From Nitrospiraceae bacterium (GTDB lineage Bacteria; Nitrospirota; Nitrospiria; Nitrospirales; Nitrospiraceae), in assembly GCA_900299325.1 (NCBI GenBank), contig OMJK01000178.1, forward strand, positions 1-37,343: a DNA stretch of 37,343 bases. Reading direction: 5' to 3'. The notes below the pieces were generated by a model, which was not told the origin of the DNA, ran no database searches, and saw only the letters and a list, made by a program, of their open reading frames with translations. Of the stretch, positions 11,281 to 20,846 are shown in pieces (position 1 is the first letter of the stretch; every line of letters starts with the position of its first letter). A program made the translations under genes and the position numbers.

Positions 11281-11367
11281 GCCTGCGGTCGTGCATCTGC
11301 CTGCGCATGTCTGCCGGCGATGAACGAGTGGGTTGGATCGTGCGGTAAGACGGTAGAAACGGACGCG

Positions 11368-12714
11368 ATGCTGGACGCGCTCAGTACGAAGTTCGAACAG
11401 ATTCTCAAGAAGCTGCGCGGGCAGGGTGTGCTCACGGAGCAGAATGTCACCGAGGCGTTGAAGGACGTGCGGCTGGCGCTGCTCGAGGCCGACGTCAACT
11501 TCAAGATCGTCAAAGATTTTGTGGAGCGGGTCCGCCTGAAAGCGATCGGGCAGGACGTGCTCAAGAGCCTGACGCCCGGGCATCAGGTCGTCAAAATCGT
11601 CTGGGAAGAATTGCGCGACATGATGGGCGGAGAGCGGGCCGGGCTGGCGCTTCAGTCGGCGCCGCCGACCGTCGTAATGATGGTCGGATTGCAGGGTGCC
11701 GGCAAGACGACGACCTGCGGGAAGCTCGCCCGCCTGTTCAAGAGCCAGGGGAAACGCGTGCTGCTCGTCGCCGCCGATCCGCGACGTCCGGCCGCCGGCG
11801 ATCAGTTGAGCGCGCTGGGGCGCGATCTCGGCATCGATGTCCACCGTTTCGATCAGGCGCAGGCCACGCAGGCCGACGTGGTGCAGATCTGTCGGGCCGG
11901 CGTGACGCGCGGGCGCGAGCAGGGGTTCGATCTGGTCGTGCTCGACACGGGTGGCCGGTTGCACATCGACGAGGAGTTGATGGGCGAGTTGGCGGCCGTC
12001 AAGCAGGCCGTGAGTCCGCAGGAAGTGCTGCTTGTGGCCGATGCGATGACCGGGCAGGACGCCGTCACGATGGCGGGCCAGTTCGATCAGCGGGTCGGCC
12101 TCACCGGCATGATTCTGACCAAAGTCGAGGGCGACGCCCGCGGCGGCGCCGTGCTGTCGATCCGGGCGGTGACCGGCAAGCCGGTCAAGTTTCTCGGCGT
12201 CGGGGAAAAGCTGGATGCGCTGGAGCCGTTTCATCCGGACCGGATGGCGTCCCGCATTCTCGGCATGGGCGACGTGCTGTCCCTCATCGAGAAAGCGCAG
12301 GAAGCCTTTACCGTCGAGCAGGTGGAGCAGGCGCAGCAACGGCTGACCGCCAACACGTTTACCTTCGAGGATTTTCGCGCGCAGATCGGGCAGATGAACC
12401 GCCTCGGCTCGCTCGACCAGATTCTCGGCCTGCTGCCGGGCGGCCAGCAGCTCCGGAGCGCCATCGAAGGCGACAAGCCGGAGCGGGAGATGAAGCGGGT
12501 GGCGGCGATGATCGATTCGATGACGGCCCGTGAGCGCCGCGACCACACGATGCTCAACGGCAGCCGGAAGAAGCGGATCGCGCGCGGCAGCGGCACCAGC
12601 GTGCAGGACGTGAACCGGCTGATCAAACAGTTTTTGTCGGCGAAGAAATTGGCGAAAGCCATGACGGGCGCAGGCGGGCGGCGGCAGCTGGCCCAGCTTA
12701 TGCGCTCGATGTAA
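11368..12714 (+). CDS. ffh: Signal recognition particle protein Ffh
   Basis: MLDALSTKFEQILKKLRGQGVLTEQNV..., GLQGAGKTTTCGKLA, DTGGRLHID, M-domain. Confidence 0.98.
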   Translation: MLDALSTKFEQILKKLRGQGVLTEQNVTEALKDVRLALLEADVNFKIVKDFVERVRLKAIGQDVLKSLTPGHQVVKIVWEELRDMMGGERAGLALQSAPPTVVMMVGLQGAGKTTTCGKLARLFKSQGKRVLLVAADPRRPAAGDQLSALGRDLGIDVHRFDQAQATQADVVQICRAGVTRGREQGFDLVVLDTGGRLHIDEELMGELAAVKQAVSPQEVLLVADAMTGQDAVTMAGQFDQRVGLTGMILTKVEGDARGGAVLSIRAVTGKPVKFLGVGEKLDALEPFHPDRMASRILGMGDVLSLIEKAQEAFTVEQVEQAQQRLTANTFTFEDFRAQIGQMNRLGSLDQILGLLPGGQQLRSAIEGDKPEREMKRVAAMIDSMTARERRDHTMLNGSRKKRIARGSGTSVQDVNRLIKQFLSAKKLAKAMTGAGGRRQLAQLMRSM

Positions 12715-12761
12715 CGGTGGCACTATCAGCGCACTCGATGGGAGTGTAAAGGAGGACAGAC

Positions 12762-13043
12762 GTGGCAGTTCATTTGAGACTTTCCCGTACCGGGCGGCAT
12801 AAACGGCCGATGTACCGGCTGGTGGCCGCCGATTCCCGGAAACCGCGCGACGGCCGGTTTCTGGAGATTCTGGGCATCTTCGATCCGCTGAAAGATGCCG
12901 GTGTGCCCGAGTTGAAACAGGAGCGGGTGCTGACCTGGTTGCGGCACGGTGCGCAACCCAGCGTGACCGTGCGCACGCTGCTGCGGAGAATCGGGCTGTG
13001 GAAGCAGTTCGAGGCGGAAAAGGCCGCGAAAAAGAAGGGCTGA
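12762..13043 (+). CDS. rpsP: 30S ribosomal protein bS16 (GTG start)
   Basis: VAVHLRLSRTGRHKRPMYRLVAADSRKPRDGRFLEILG; AAAGGAGG RBS. Confidence 0.97.
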   Translation: MAVHLRLSRTGRHKRPMYRLVAADSRKPRDGRFLEILGIFDPLKDAGVPELKQERVLTWLRHGAQPSVTVRTLLRRIGLWKQFEAEKAAKKKG

Positions 13044-13048
13044 GATCG

Positions 13049-13573
13049 ATGGCGACGGCGAGCGCGTCCGATCGTGTGACGGTCGGCCAGATCGAACGGC
13101 CCTTCGGCGTCAAGGGAGAGGTCAAGGTCCGCTCCCTGAGCGATGTGCCCGGTCGATTGGAAACGTTGACCGATGTCAGTCTGGTGGCCCGCAACGGCGC
13201 GCGGGTCGAGGCGCAGGTGACCAGCGTGCGCCGGGCCGGCGACCGGTTCATTGTGGGCGTGGCGGGGGGGACGACGCCGGAAGCCGCGGCGCAATGGCGC
13301 GGAGGCTACATCGAAGTGCCGCGCGGCACCGTGCCGGCGCTGCCCGCGAACCAGTACTATGAATGCGATTTGATCGGGTTGACGGTGCGGGACGAGCAGG
13401 GGCGATCGATCGGCACGCTGGAGCAGATCTGGGAGCTGCCGGGGAGCCATGTGTTTGCCGTTCGGGGAACGAACGGCGAAGTGTTGATTCCCGCCGCAAA
13501 GGATCTGATCACGGCGGTCGATCTCGAACAGCGCGTCATGACTGTGCGGATGATCGACGGGTTGGGTGTCTGA
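13049..13573 (+). CDS. rimM: Ribosome maturation factor RimM
   Basis: VTVGQIERPFGVKGEVKVRSLSDVPGR and PRC-barrel; between rpsP and trmD. Confidence 0.95.
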   Translation: MATASASDRVTVGQIERPFGVKGEVKVRSLSDVPGRLETLTDVSLVARNGARVEAQVTSVRRAGDRFIVGVAGGTTPEAAAQWRGGYIEVPRGTVPALPANQYYECDLIGLTVRDEQGRSIGTLEQIWELPGSHVFAVRGTNGEVLIPAAKDLITAVDLEQRVMTVRMIDGLGV

Positions 13574-13574
13574 C

Positions 13575-14369
13575 ATGCTGCGGGTCGATATTCTCACGCT
13601 GTTTCCCGACATGGTGGCGCCGGTGCTCGGACAGAGCATGCTGAAGCGCGCCCAGGACAAGGGTCTGTTGGCCGTGCAGGTGAGAAATCTCCGCGACTTT
13701 ACGCTGGACCGGCACAAGGTGGCGGACGATGTTCCCTACGGCGGCGGCGCCGGCATGGTGATGAAAGCGGAGCCGATTTTGCGCGCGGTGGAGACGCTGC
13801 GTGAAGAAGCCGCCGCGGCCGGCGAGGAGATCCGGCTGCTGTTCCCGTCGCCGCACGGGCGGCCCTTTACGCAGGACTATGCGTCGCAGTTGTCAGCGGA
13901 ACGCCGGCGGATCGTCATTCTCTGCGGGCATTATGAGGGCGTCGACGAACGGGTGCGGACGGCCCTGGCGCCGGAGGAAATTTCCGTCGGAGACTATGTG
14001 CTGACCGGCGGGGAACTGCCGGCGCTGGTGCTGGTCGATGCGGCGGCCCGGCTGATCCCCGGCGTGCTCGGCGATCCCGAGTCGCTGGCGGAGGAATCGT
14101 TTTCCGATTCGCTGCTCGAGTATCCGCACTACACGCGTCCAGCGGACGTGCAGGGAATGGGTGTGCCCGAGGTGTTGCTGTCGGGCCATCACGAGGCGAT
14201 CCGGGTATGGCGCCGCAAACAGGCGCTGCGCAGTACATATCTGCGGCGGCCCGATCTGATCAGAGACCGGGCTTTGAGCGAGGAAGATCGACGGTTGTTG
14301 AACGAAGTCATCAGCGAGGGCGCCGTTCCGGCGCCGATTCGATGTGGGGAGGAAGGGGGAGGCACATGA
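13575..14369 (+). CDS. trmD: tRNA (guanine-N1)-methyltransferase
   Basis: [67 protein letters not shown]. Confidence 0.98.
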   Translation: MLRVDILTLFPDMVAPVLGQSMLKRAQDKGLLAVQVRNLRDFTLDRHKVADDVPYGGGAGMVMKAEPILRAVETLREEAAAAGEEIRLLFPSPHGRPFTQDYASQLSAERRRIVILCGHYEGVDERVRTALAPEEISVGDYVLTGGELPALVLVDAAARLIPGVLGDPESLAEESFSDSLLEYPHYTRPADVQGMGVPEVLLSGHHEAIRVWRRKQALRSTYLRRPDLIRDRALSEEDRRLLNEVISEGAVPAPIRCGEEGGGT

Positions 14370-14770
14370 ACCGGTTAGAGCGCATCCAGAAGTCGTTCAC
14401 GAAAAAATCCGTTCCGAGCTTTCAGATCGGCGACACCGTCCGGGTGCACGTCAAGGTCGTCGAGGGCGAGAAGGAGCGGATTCAGGTTTACGAAGGGGCG
14501 GTGATCGCCCGCAAGGGAACCCTGAACACGGAAACGTTCACGGTCCGGAAGGTGTCGTACGGCGTGGGCGTCGAGCGGATTTTCCCGCTCCACTCGCCGA
14601 TCGTCACGCGCATCGACGTCGTGCGGCAGGGGCGTGTCCGTCGCGCCAAGCTCTATTATCTGCGCGCCAAGAAGGGCAAGTTCGCCAAGCTGGAAGAGCG
14701 CGAGTTCGTCGGCGAGGGGAAGGCGGCCGGACAGCCCGACGCGCCGGCCCCGGAGCCGGTCAAAGCCTGA
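14366..14770 (+). CDS. rplS: 50S ribosomal protein bL19
   Basis: [35 protein letters not shown]...[44 protein letters not shown] overlap with trmD. Confidence 0.98.
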   Translation: MNRLERIQKSFTKKSVPSFQIGDTVRVHVKVVEGEKERIQVYEGAVIARKGTLNTETFTVRKVSYGVGVERIFPLHSPIVTRIDVVRQGRVRRAKLYYLRAKKGKFAKLEEREFVGEGKAAGQPDAPAPEPVKA

Positions 14771-14842
14771 ACGGGCCGGTGTCCGGCCGCACACGGCTCC
14801 GGTGGTGATCGTCTGCCGGACCACGGATCGGGGGGAGACCGG

Positions 14843-15484
14843 ATGGAACCCACCGAAGAGTTCGAGCGGGAAGCCTGGCGCTGCGGCTATCGCCGTGTAG
14901 CCGGCGTCGACGAAGCGGGGCGCGGTCCGCTGGCCGGTCCGGTTGTCGCCGCGGCCGTAATTCTGCCGAACCGGTGCCGGTTGGACGGACTGGACGATTC
15001 GAAGCAGCTGTCCGAGGCCCAGCGCGAGCGGTTATACGCCGCGATTGTGGAGCGGGCGGTGGCGGTCGGAGTCGGATCGGCGGAGGCTGGGGAAATCGAC
15101 ACCCTCAACATTCTTGAAGCGACGCGTTTGGCGATGTGCCGGGCGGTCGCCCAGCTGGCCGTTCCGGCCGATTTTCTCCTCATCGACGCCGTCACCCTGC
15201 CTGCCTCCGGACTGCCGTACCGCGCCATCATCAAGGGCGATGCGCTGTCGTGCGCGATTGCTGCAGCCTCGATCATTGCCAAGGTCACCCGCGACCGCCT
15301 CATGGCCGGTTATCACGAGACGTTTCCGCAGTATAATTTTCTCTCGCACAAGGGCTACGGCACGGAAGACCATTTGCAGCGGCTGGCACTCCATGGACCG
15401 TGCGCCATCCATCGCCGGACGTTCGCGCCGGTGCGCGATGTGCTGGACGCGAGGGAGCAGGCAGCGCCGGCGCTGTTCCGTTAA
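14843..15484 (+). CDS. rnhB: Ribonuclease HII
   Basis: [59 protein letters not shown]. Confidence 0.97.
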   Translation: MEPTEEFEREAWRCGYRRVAGVDEAGRGPLAGPVVAAAVILPNRCRLDGLDDSKQLSEAQRERLYAAIVERAVAVGVGSAEAGEIDTLNILEATRLAMCRAVAQLAVPADFLLIDAVTLPASGLPYRAIIKGDALSCAIAAASIIAKVTRDRLMAGYHETFPQYNFLSHKGYGTEDHLQRLALHGPCAIHRRTFAPVRDVLDAREQAAPALFR

Positions 15485-15494
15485 GATAATCGTT

Positions 15495-15884
15495 GTGAAC
15501 ACCCTCGATCCCCGCCACGAGTTCGGTCATGCCGGTGAGGCTGCCGCGGAGCAATTTCTGCGCAACAAGGGCTATCGCATTCTGGAGCGGAATCTGCGCA
15601 CCACGCTGGGCGAACTGGATTTGATTGCCGAAGACGGCCGGGTGCTGGTGTTCGTCGAAGTCAAAGCGCGGACGACCGAAGCGTTCGGCGGCGCGTTGCT
15701 GGCGGTCGATCATCGAAAACAGGCCAAGCTGACGCGGTTGGCCGCCCACTATCTGGCGCAGCGTCACTGGTCGGACCGGGAATGCCGGTTCGACGTCGTG
15801 CTGATCCAGGGCCGGTCTTCGGCCGAGCGGCGCATCGAGCATGTGCGCAACGCGTTCGAGGTGCCGGGCGAGGGAGTATCGTAG
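15495..15884 (+). CDS. YraN/UPF0102 family putative endonuclease (GTG start)
   Basis: GHAGEAAAEQFLRNKGYRILERNLRTTLGELDLIAEDGRVLVFVEVKAR. Confidence 0.9.
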   Translation: MNTLDPRHEFGHAGEAAAEQFLRNKGYRILERNLRTTLGELDLIAEDGRVLVFVEVKARTTEAFGGALLAVDHRKQAKLTRLAAHYLAQRHWSDRECRFDVVLIQGRSSAERRIEHVRNAFEVPGEGVS

Positions 15885-15885
15885 G

Positions 15886-16584
15886 ATGGACGCGGAGCGG
15901 GTGTCTGTGGACGCGATGATTCAACTCATCCATGTCTCGAAGGTCTACGACCGCCGCGCGGCGTTGTCCGACGTCACCCTCGACATCGAGAAGGGCGAAT
16001 TCGTGCTGTTGATGGGGCCGAGCGGCGCGGGAAAGTCGACGCTGCTGCGGATGCTCATCGGTGCGGAACGGCCGGATCAGGGGCAGATTTTCGTGCAGGG
16101 AAAGAACGTCACGAAGCTGCGGCCGTCCGAGGTTCCGTACCTGCGTCGGCGGGTCGGTTCGGTGTTCCAGGATTTCCGTCTGCTACCCAAGAAGTCGGTG
16201 TCCGAGAACGTGGCGCTGCCGCTGGCTGTGCAGGGCGTCTCGCCGGCGGACATCCGCCGCAAGGTGACGGAAGCGTTGCGGGCCGTCGGGGTGGAGCATA
16301 AGCGGGATCAATTGCCGCACAGCCTGTCGGCCGGCGAGCACCAGCGGGTGTGCATCGCCCGGGCGATCGTCAACGGGCCGACGGTGCTGCTGGCGGACGA
16401 GCCGACCGGCAATCTGGATCCGGCCCTGACGGGAGAAATCATCGAATTGTTCAAGCTGATCAACGCGCGCGGCACGACCGTGGTGGTGGCCACGCACGAT
16501 CCGCATGTGATGGGGCTGGTCAACCGCCGCGTCATCACGCTGGTCGGCGGCGTCCTCGCGCCGGACCCGCAGGTGCCGGCATGA
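15886..16584 (+). CDS. ftsE: Cell division ATP-binding protein FtsE (alternative start ATG 15916)
   Basis: GPSGAGKSTLLRML, LSAGEHQRVCIARAIVNGPTVLLADEPTGNLD; followed by ftsX. Confidence 0.95.
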   Translation: MDAERVSVDAMIQLIHVSKVYDRRAALSDVTLDIEKGEFVLLMGPSGAGKSTLLRMLIGAERPDQGQIFVQGKNVTKLRPSEVPYLRRRVGSVFQDFRLLPKKSVSENVALPLAVQGVSPADIRRKVTEALRAVGVEHKRDQLPHSLSAGEHQRVCIARAIVNGPTVLLADEPTGNLDPALTGEIIELFKLINARGTTVVVATHDPHVMGLVNRRVITLVGGVLAPDPQVPA

Positions 16585-17480
16585 GACTCCTCGCCTATGT
16601 GTGCCGGGAAGCCTGGGCGAACGTCCGGACCAACCGGACGACGACGGCAGTGGCAATTCTGACGACGGCCTTCACGCTCGCCTGCGTGGGGATTTTTCTC
16701 CTGGTGTATGTGAATCTGCGGAACGCGACGGGCTGGCTGCAGGACGACATCAAGATCATGGTCTATCTGGACGACCAGCTGCCGGACGAGGCGGCGGTGC
16801 AACTGGAGGGCAAGCTGAGGGCGGACCGCATGGTGGCGTCGGCGCGGTTCATTTCGAAAGCGCAGGCGCTGGGCGAGTTCCGCACGCAATTTCCCGCCGA
16901 TTCGCATCTGCTCGAGGGGTTGGGCGAGAACCCGCTGCCGGCGTCGTTTGTCGTGACGCTGGCGCCGACCGCCCGGTCGCCGGAATCGGTGAAGCGGTGG
17001 GCGGAGCGGGTGCGGACGATCGCCGGCGTGGCGAAGGTCGATTACAGCCAGGAGTGGATCGACGCGCTGGCCGGCACGATCCGGTACCTTGAACTGGCGG
17101 CGATCGGCGTCGGCGTGCTGCTCTCGGCGGCGGCCGTGACGATCATCGGCAACACCATCCGGTTGACGCTCTTCGCGCGGCGCGAAGAGATCGATATTTT
17201 GCGGTTGATCGGCGCGACGCGGGCGTTCATCCGGGTGCCGTATCTGCTCGAAGGCGCATTGCTGGGAGCCTGCGGGAGCGCAGTGTCGTTGCTGGTACTC
17301 AAGATCGGGTTCGAATGGTTCCGTCAGCAGATACAAACCACGGGGCGGTTCGGCGATCTCGGATCGTACCTGACGTTTTTTCCGCCGTCGGTCTGCGTGG
17401 CGCTGGTTGGGATCGGCATGGGGCTCGGCATTGCCGGCAGCTTCGTCTCCGTGCGCCGGTTCGGCGAGGGACGGGCATGA
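16581..17480 (+). CDS. ftsX: Cell division permease FtsX
   Basis: Four TM segments, extracellular ECD1-like domain; ATGA overlap with ftsE. Confidence 0.93.
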   Translation: MRLLAYVCREAWANVRTNRTTTAVAILTTAFTLACVGIFLLVYVNLRNATGWLQDDIKIMVYLDDQLPDEAAVQLEGKLRADRMVASARFISKAQALGEFRTQFPADSHLLEGLGENPLPASFVVTLAPTARSPESVKRWAERVRTIAGVAKVDYSQEWIDALAGTIRYLELAAIGVGVLLSAAAVTIIGNTIRLTLFARREEIDILRLIGATRAFIRVPYLLEGALLGACGSAVSLLVLKIGFEWFRQQIQTTGRFGDLGSYLTFFPPSVCVALVGIGMGLGIAGSFVSVRRFGEGRA

Positions 17481-18652
17481 ACGTCGTGCGCATCATTATC
17501 ATTGCGGGCCTGGTAGGCGCGGCGGGACCGGCCGCGGCCGCCGACGATGCGATCTCCGAAAAGATCGAGCAGGAGCGCAAGACGCTGGAGCAGCTGAAGG
17601 ACAAGATCGAAGAAAAGCGCAAACGCGCGGATGAAGCGGAGAAAAAACGGGAGTCCGTGTTCCAGGGCATTCAATCGCTCGACGAGCGGCTGGTGCGGCA
17701 CCGCCAGGAGTTGTCCGACATCAACCGGAAGCTGCGCCGGAAGGATCGCGAGATCGAATCCATCGGTGAGCAACTGGTGGAAGTCCGAGAGAGTATTCAA
17801 CAGCGGCGCACGGCCATTCTGGCGCGACTCCGCGTGCAATATATGGAGGGGCGGTTCGGGTACGTGAAGGCGTTGCTGGCGGCGGACTCGTACAGCGACT
17901 TTCAGCGCCGCCGACAGTATCTCTCCACGGTATCGCAAAAAGATTATGAGCTGCTGGACGCGTTCCGGGATGATCTGAGCCGCATGGAGGAAGCCGAGCG
18001 GCAGCGCGCGGCGGCGCGGGCCGGCTTAGTGCTCTTCAAGGACGGCCTCGAAAAGAAGCTGGTGGACATCCGTACGCTCCAAAAAGAAAAGAAAGTGGTC
18101 TTGACCAAAATTACCGAGGAAAAAGACTCGTACGAGAAGGCGGTCGAAGAACTGGAGCGGTCGGCTTCGCGGGTCGACAGTCTGTTGCGGGAACTGGAAA
18201 CCAGACGACGGGCGATGGCCATGCGCCCGCCGACCGCGCCGGGCCTGCCGCGCGGCATGAAGGGGGCACTTCCCTGGCCGGCCGACGGCAAGGTGGTGTC
18301 CTTCTTCGGGCGCCAGAAACACCCCACCTTTAATACGTACGTCCAGCGCAAAGGGATCGAAATCCGCACGACGGAAGGCAGTTTCATCCACGCCGTCATG
18401 CCGGGCACGGTGGTCTATGCGGACTGGTTGAAAGGCTACGGACTCGTTATAATCCTGGATCATGCCAACGGGTATTTCTCGCTCTATGCCCACGCCTCAA
18501 AAATCCTCGCCAAGGTCGGCGAGCAGGTGAGCGACGGGCAGCTGATCGGAGAAACCGGAGATACGGGCATGATCGGAGAAAATACCTTATACTTCGAATT
18601 GCGCGAAGGCGCCGAGCCGGTCGATCCGCTGCTCTGGCTGGCCAAGAAATAA
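17477..18652 (+). CDS. envC: EnvC-like murein hydrolase activator (coiled coil plus degenerate LytM)
   Basis: Signal peptide, long coiled coil, C-terminal LytM fold with KGIEIRT and LYFELRE in place of the H-x(3)-D and HxH motifs; ATGA overlap with ftsX. Confidence 0.88.
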   Translation: MNVVRIIIIAGLVGAAGPAAAADDAISEKIEQERKTLEQLKDKIEEKRKRADEAEKKRESVFQGIQSLDERLVRHRQELSDINRKLRRKDREIESIGEQLVEVRESIQQRRTAILARLRVQYMEGRFGYVKALLAADSYSDFQRRRQYLSTVSQKDYELLDAFRDDLSRMEEAERQRAAARAGLVLFKDGLEKKLVDIRTLQKEKKVVLTKITEEKDSYEKAVEELERSASRVDSLLRELETRRRAMAMRPPTAPGLPRGMKGALPWPADGKVVSFFGRQKHPTFNTYVQRKGIEIRTTEGSFIHAVMPGTVVYADWLKGYGLVIILDHANGYFSLYAHASKILAKVGEQVSDGQLIGETGDTGMIGENTLYFELREGAEPVDPLLWLAKK

Positions 18653-18710
18653 CGCCGCTGAACGATCGAGATCGATATACAATGGTAGGACGTCGGGAGA
18701 AGGAAAGGAC

Positions 18711-20036
18711 GTGATGAATATGGAACGGCAGGGAACGGGAAAGTCGTGGGTCATCGGGCCGATGATCGCCGTGGCGCTGCTCTGCGGGGTGCTGATCGGC
18801 AAGGGCTGGGAGCGGACCGGGCACGCGACGGAAACCTACGAAGAGCTGAAGACCTTCTCCGAGGTGCTCAACCAGGTGCAAAAGCACTATGTCGACGAAA
18901 CGAAGCCCAAGGACCTGATCCAGGGCGCCATCCGGGGTATGCTCTCCACGCTCGATCCGCACTCCGCCTACATGACGCCGGAAATGTATAAGGAGATGCA
19001 GGTCGAGACCAAGGGCGAGTTCGGCGGCGTCGGCATTCAGATCGGGGTCAAAGACAATCGCCTGGCCGTCATTGCGCCGATCGAGGGGACGCCGGCCCAT
19101 CGCGCCGGCATCAAGGCCGGCGATTTCATCATCAAGGTCAACGACGATACGACCAAGGATCTGACGCTTATGGATGCCGTCCAGAAGATGCGCGGCCCGA
19201 AGGGCACGAAGGTCAATCTGACGATCCAGCGCGACGGCACGCCCGATCCGCTGCTCTTTACGCTGGTGCGCGACACCATCAAGATCGAGAGCGTGAAGTC
19301 CAAAGTGATCGACAATCTGGGCTACGTCCGGCTCACGCAGTTCCAGGAGGCCACGGGCCGGGACCTGGCGCGCGCCATCAAGCAATTCAAGGATCAGAAG
19401 GTACAGGGCACGATTCTCGACTTGCGGAACAACCCGGGCGGCCTGCTGACGGCGGCCGTCGACGTGTCGGAGCAGTTTCTCCCCAGCGGCAAGCTAGTCG
19501 TCTATACGAAGAGCCGTGAAGGCAAGAAGGACGAGTGGGTGTCCAAGGCACGGGATCAGATGGACGATCTGCCGGTGATCGTGCTCGTCAATGAGGGATC
19601 GGCCAGCGCATCGGAAATCGTCGCCGGTGCATTACAGGACTGGGGACGTGCGGTGATCATCGGGACCACGTCGTTCGGCAAGGGCTCGGTTCAGACGATT
19701 CTTCCGCTGGGGGATGGCTCGGGTTTGCGGTTGACCACCGCGAAATACTACACGCCCAAAGGCCGGTCCATTCAATCCACGGGGATTACGCCGGACATCG
19801 TCGTGAAGCTGGCTCCGCCGGCTGCGCCGGCGGCGGCGAAGCCGGGCGAGAAGGACGCCGATGCCAAGGCGGTGAAGCCGCAGGGCGGGAAACCGTCGGA
19901 TGAAAACGGCGCGAAGAATGGAGCGGCCCCGGCCGGCGATGCGGGCGATCTGTCGCTCGAACAGGATGCGCAGTTGCAGAAGGCGGTCGAACTGCTCAAG
20001 AGCTGGAAGATTTTCAAGGAACTGAAAGTTTCGTAA
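18711..20036 (+). CDS. ctpA: S41-family C-terminal processing peptidase
   Basis: FGGVGIQIG, PDZ domain, NEGSASASEIVAGALQD catalytic Ser, GTTSFGKGSVQ catalytic Lys. Confidence 0.95.
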   Translation: MMNMERQGTGKSWVIGPMIAVALLCGVLIGKGWERTGHATETYEELKTFSEVLNQVQKHYVDETKPKDLIQGAIRGMLSTLDPHSAYMTPEMYKEMQVETKGEFGGVGIQIGVKDNRLAVIAPIEGTPAHRAGIKAGDFIIKVNDDTTKDLTLMDAVQKMRGPKGTKVNLTIQRDGTPDPLLFTLVRDTIKIESVKSKVIDNLGYVRLTQFQEATGRDLARAIKQFKDQKVQGTILDLRNNPGGLLTAAVDVSEQFLPSGKLVVYTKSREGKKDEWVSKARDQMDDLPVIVLVNEGSASASEIVAGALQDWGRAVIIGTTSFGKGSVQTILPLGDGSGLRLTTAKYYTPKGRSIQSTGITPDIVVKLAPPAAPAAAKPGEKDADAKAVKPQGGKPSDENGAKNGAAPAGDAGDLSLEQDAQLQKAVELLKSWKIFKELKVS

Positions 20037-20039
20037 CGG

Positions 20040-20501
20040 CTAGGTCTTCGCCAGGCGCCGGATCGCCTCCAGCAGGGCGTCCTCGGATCCCGAGAAGCCC
20101 GGCATGGTACGTAAGAGGTGGGATTGCACCAGCTGCTCCAGGTCCTGGAGCGACGTGATCCCCAGCCGGTAATATAAATAGGTGACGAGCGAGTCGGACA
20201 ATCCCGGCAGCGTCGCCCAGTGTCGGACGTCATCCGGCAGCGGAGTTTTCAGTTCCTCATAGGCCCGGATCGTGCCGGACTCCAGGTATTCCGCGATCTT
20301 GCCCGCCAGATCGTTCCCGATCCCCTCCAGCGTTTCGAGTTCGCGCCGCGCGGCGATGGCTGTGACGTCTTCCTCCAGCGCCAGAAGCGTCTCGGCGGCG
20401 CGCCGATAGGCGCGGACCCGGTAGGGGTTGGCCCGTTGCGCCGCCAGCAGATCGGCCATGGAACGGAACAGGGCGGCGAGGCGTTCGTTATTGGCGTGCA
20501 T
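20040..20501 (-). CDS. Stand-alone PolX-N-terminal/HhH-type helical protein, 153 aa
   Basis: NNERLAALFRSMADLLAAQRANPYRVRAYRRAAETLLALEEDV...ELETLEGIGNDLAGKIAEYLESG matches the N-terminal 8-kDa plus HhH part of bacterial PolX; no polymerase or PHP domain follows. Confidence 0.8.
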   Translation of the reverse strand: MHANNERLAALFRSMADLLAAQRANPYRVRAYRRAAETLLALEEDVTAIAARRELETLEGIGNDLAGKIAEYLESGTIRAYEELKTPLPDDVRHWATLPGLSDSLVTYLYYRLGITSLQDLEQLVQSHLLRTMPGFSGSEDALLEAIRRLAKT

Positions 20502-20562
20502 GGGTGATTTCCGACCGTACTATTGTGCGATGCGCCCGGTGGCCCAGGCAAGAGCGGGTTTG

Positions 20563-20592
20563 TTGACAACCCGATTTCCGGTCCCCTAGGAT
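20563..20592 (+). promoter_or_regulatory. Candidate sigma70 promoter for thiS, close enough to imply a leaderless mRNA
   Basis: TTGACA (20563-20568)-N18-TAGGAT (20587-20592); ATG at 20601. Confidence 0.5.
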
Positions 20593-20600
20593 GATCCGCT

Positions 20601-20822
20601 ATGCCGGACGCTATCCGGATTCACGTGAACGGCGAATCGCGCGGCTGGCGGGCCGGCGGCACGGTGGCCGAATTGCTCAGCGAGCTGGACATCAAAGCCG
20701 AGCGCGTGGCCGTCGAACTGAACCGGGAAATTCTCGACCGCGCGGCCTTTGCGCAGCGGAGCGTGCGGGACGGCGACCAGATCGAAATTTTAAGTTTTAT
20801 CGGCGGCGGGTCCGGCCGGTAG
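20601..20822 (+). CDS. thiS: ThiS sulfur-carrier protein (beta-grasp), C-terminus GGGSGR
   Basis: MPDAIRIHVNGESRGWRAGGTVAELLSELDIKAERVAVELNREILDRAAFAQRSVRDGDQIEILSFIGGGSGR; next to thiG. Confidence 0.93.
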   Translation: MPDAIRIHVNGESRGWRAGGTVAELLSELDIKAERVAVELNREILDRAAFAQRSVRDGDQIEILSFIGGGSGR

Positions 20823-20846
20823 GGGAGCGGGGAATAGGGGATAACG

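Noticed and set aside
11127-11367. SRP (4.5S) RNA or tRNA upstream of ffh
   Set aside because: No conserved SRP-RNA tetraloop/asymmetric-loop signature or tRNA cloverleaf found by eye.
11245-13251. 668-aa minus-strand ORF antisense to ffh/rpsP/rimM
   Set aside because: Spans several clear plus-strand genes; no recognisable protein features.
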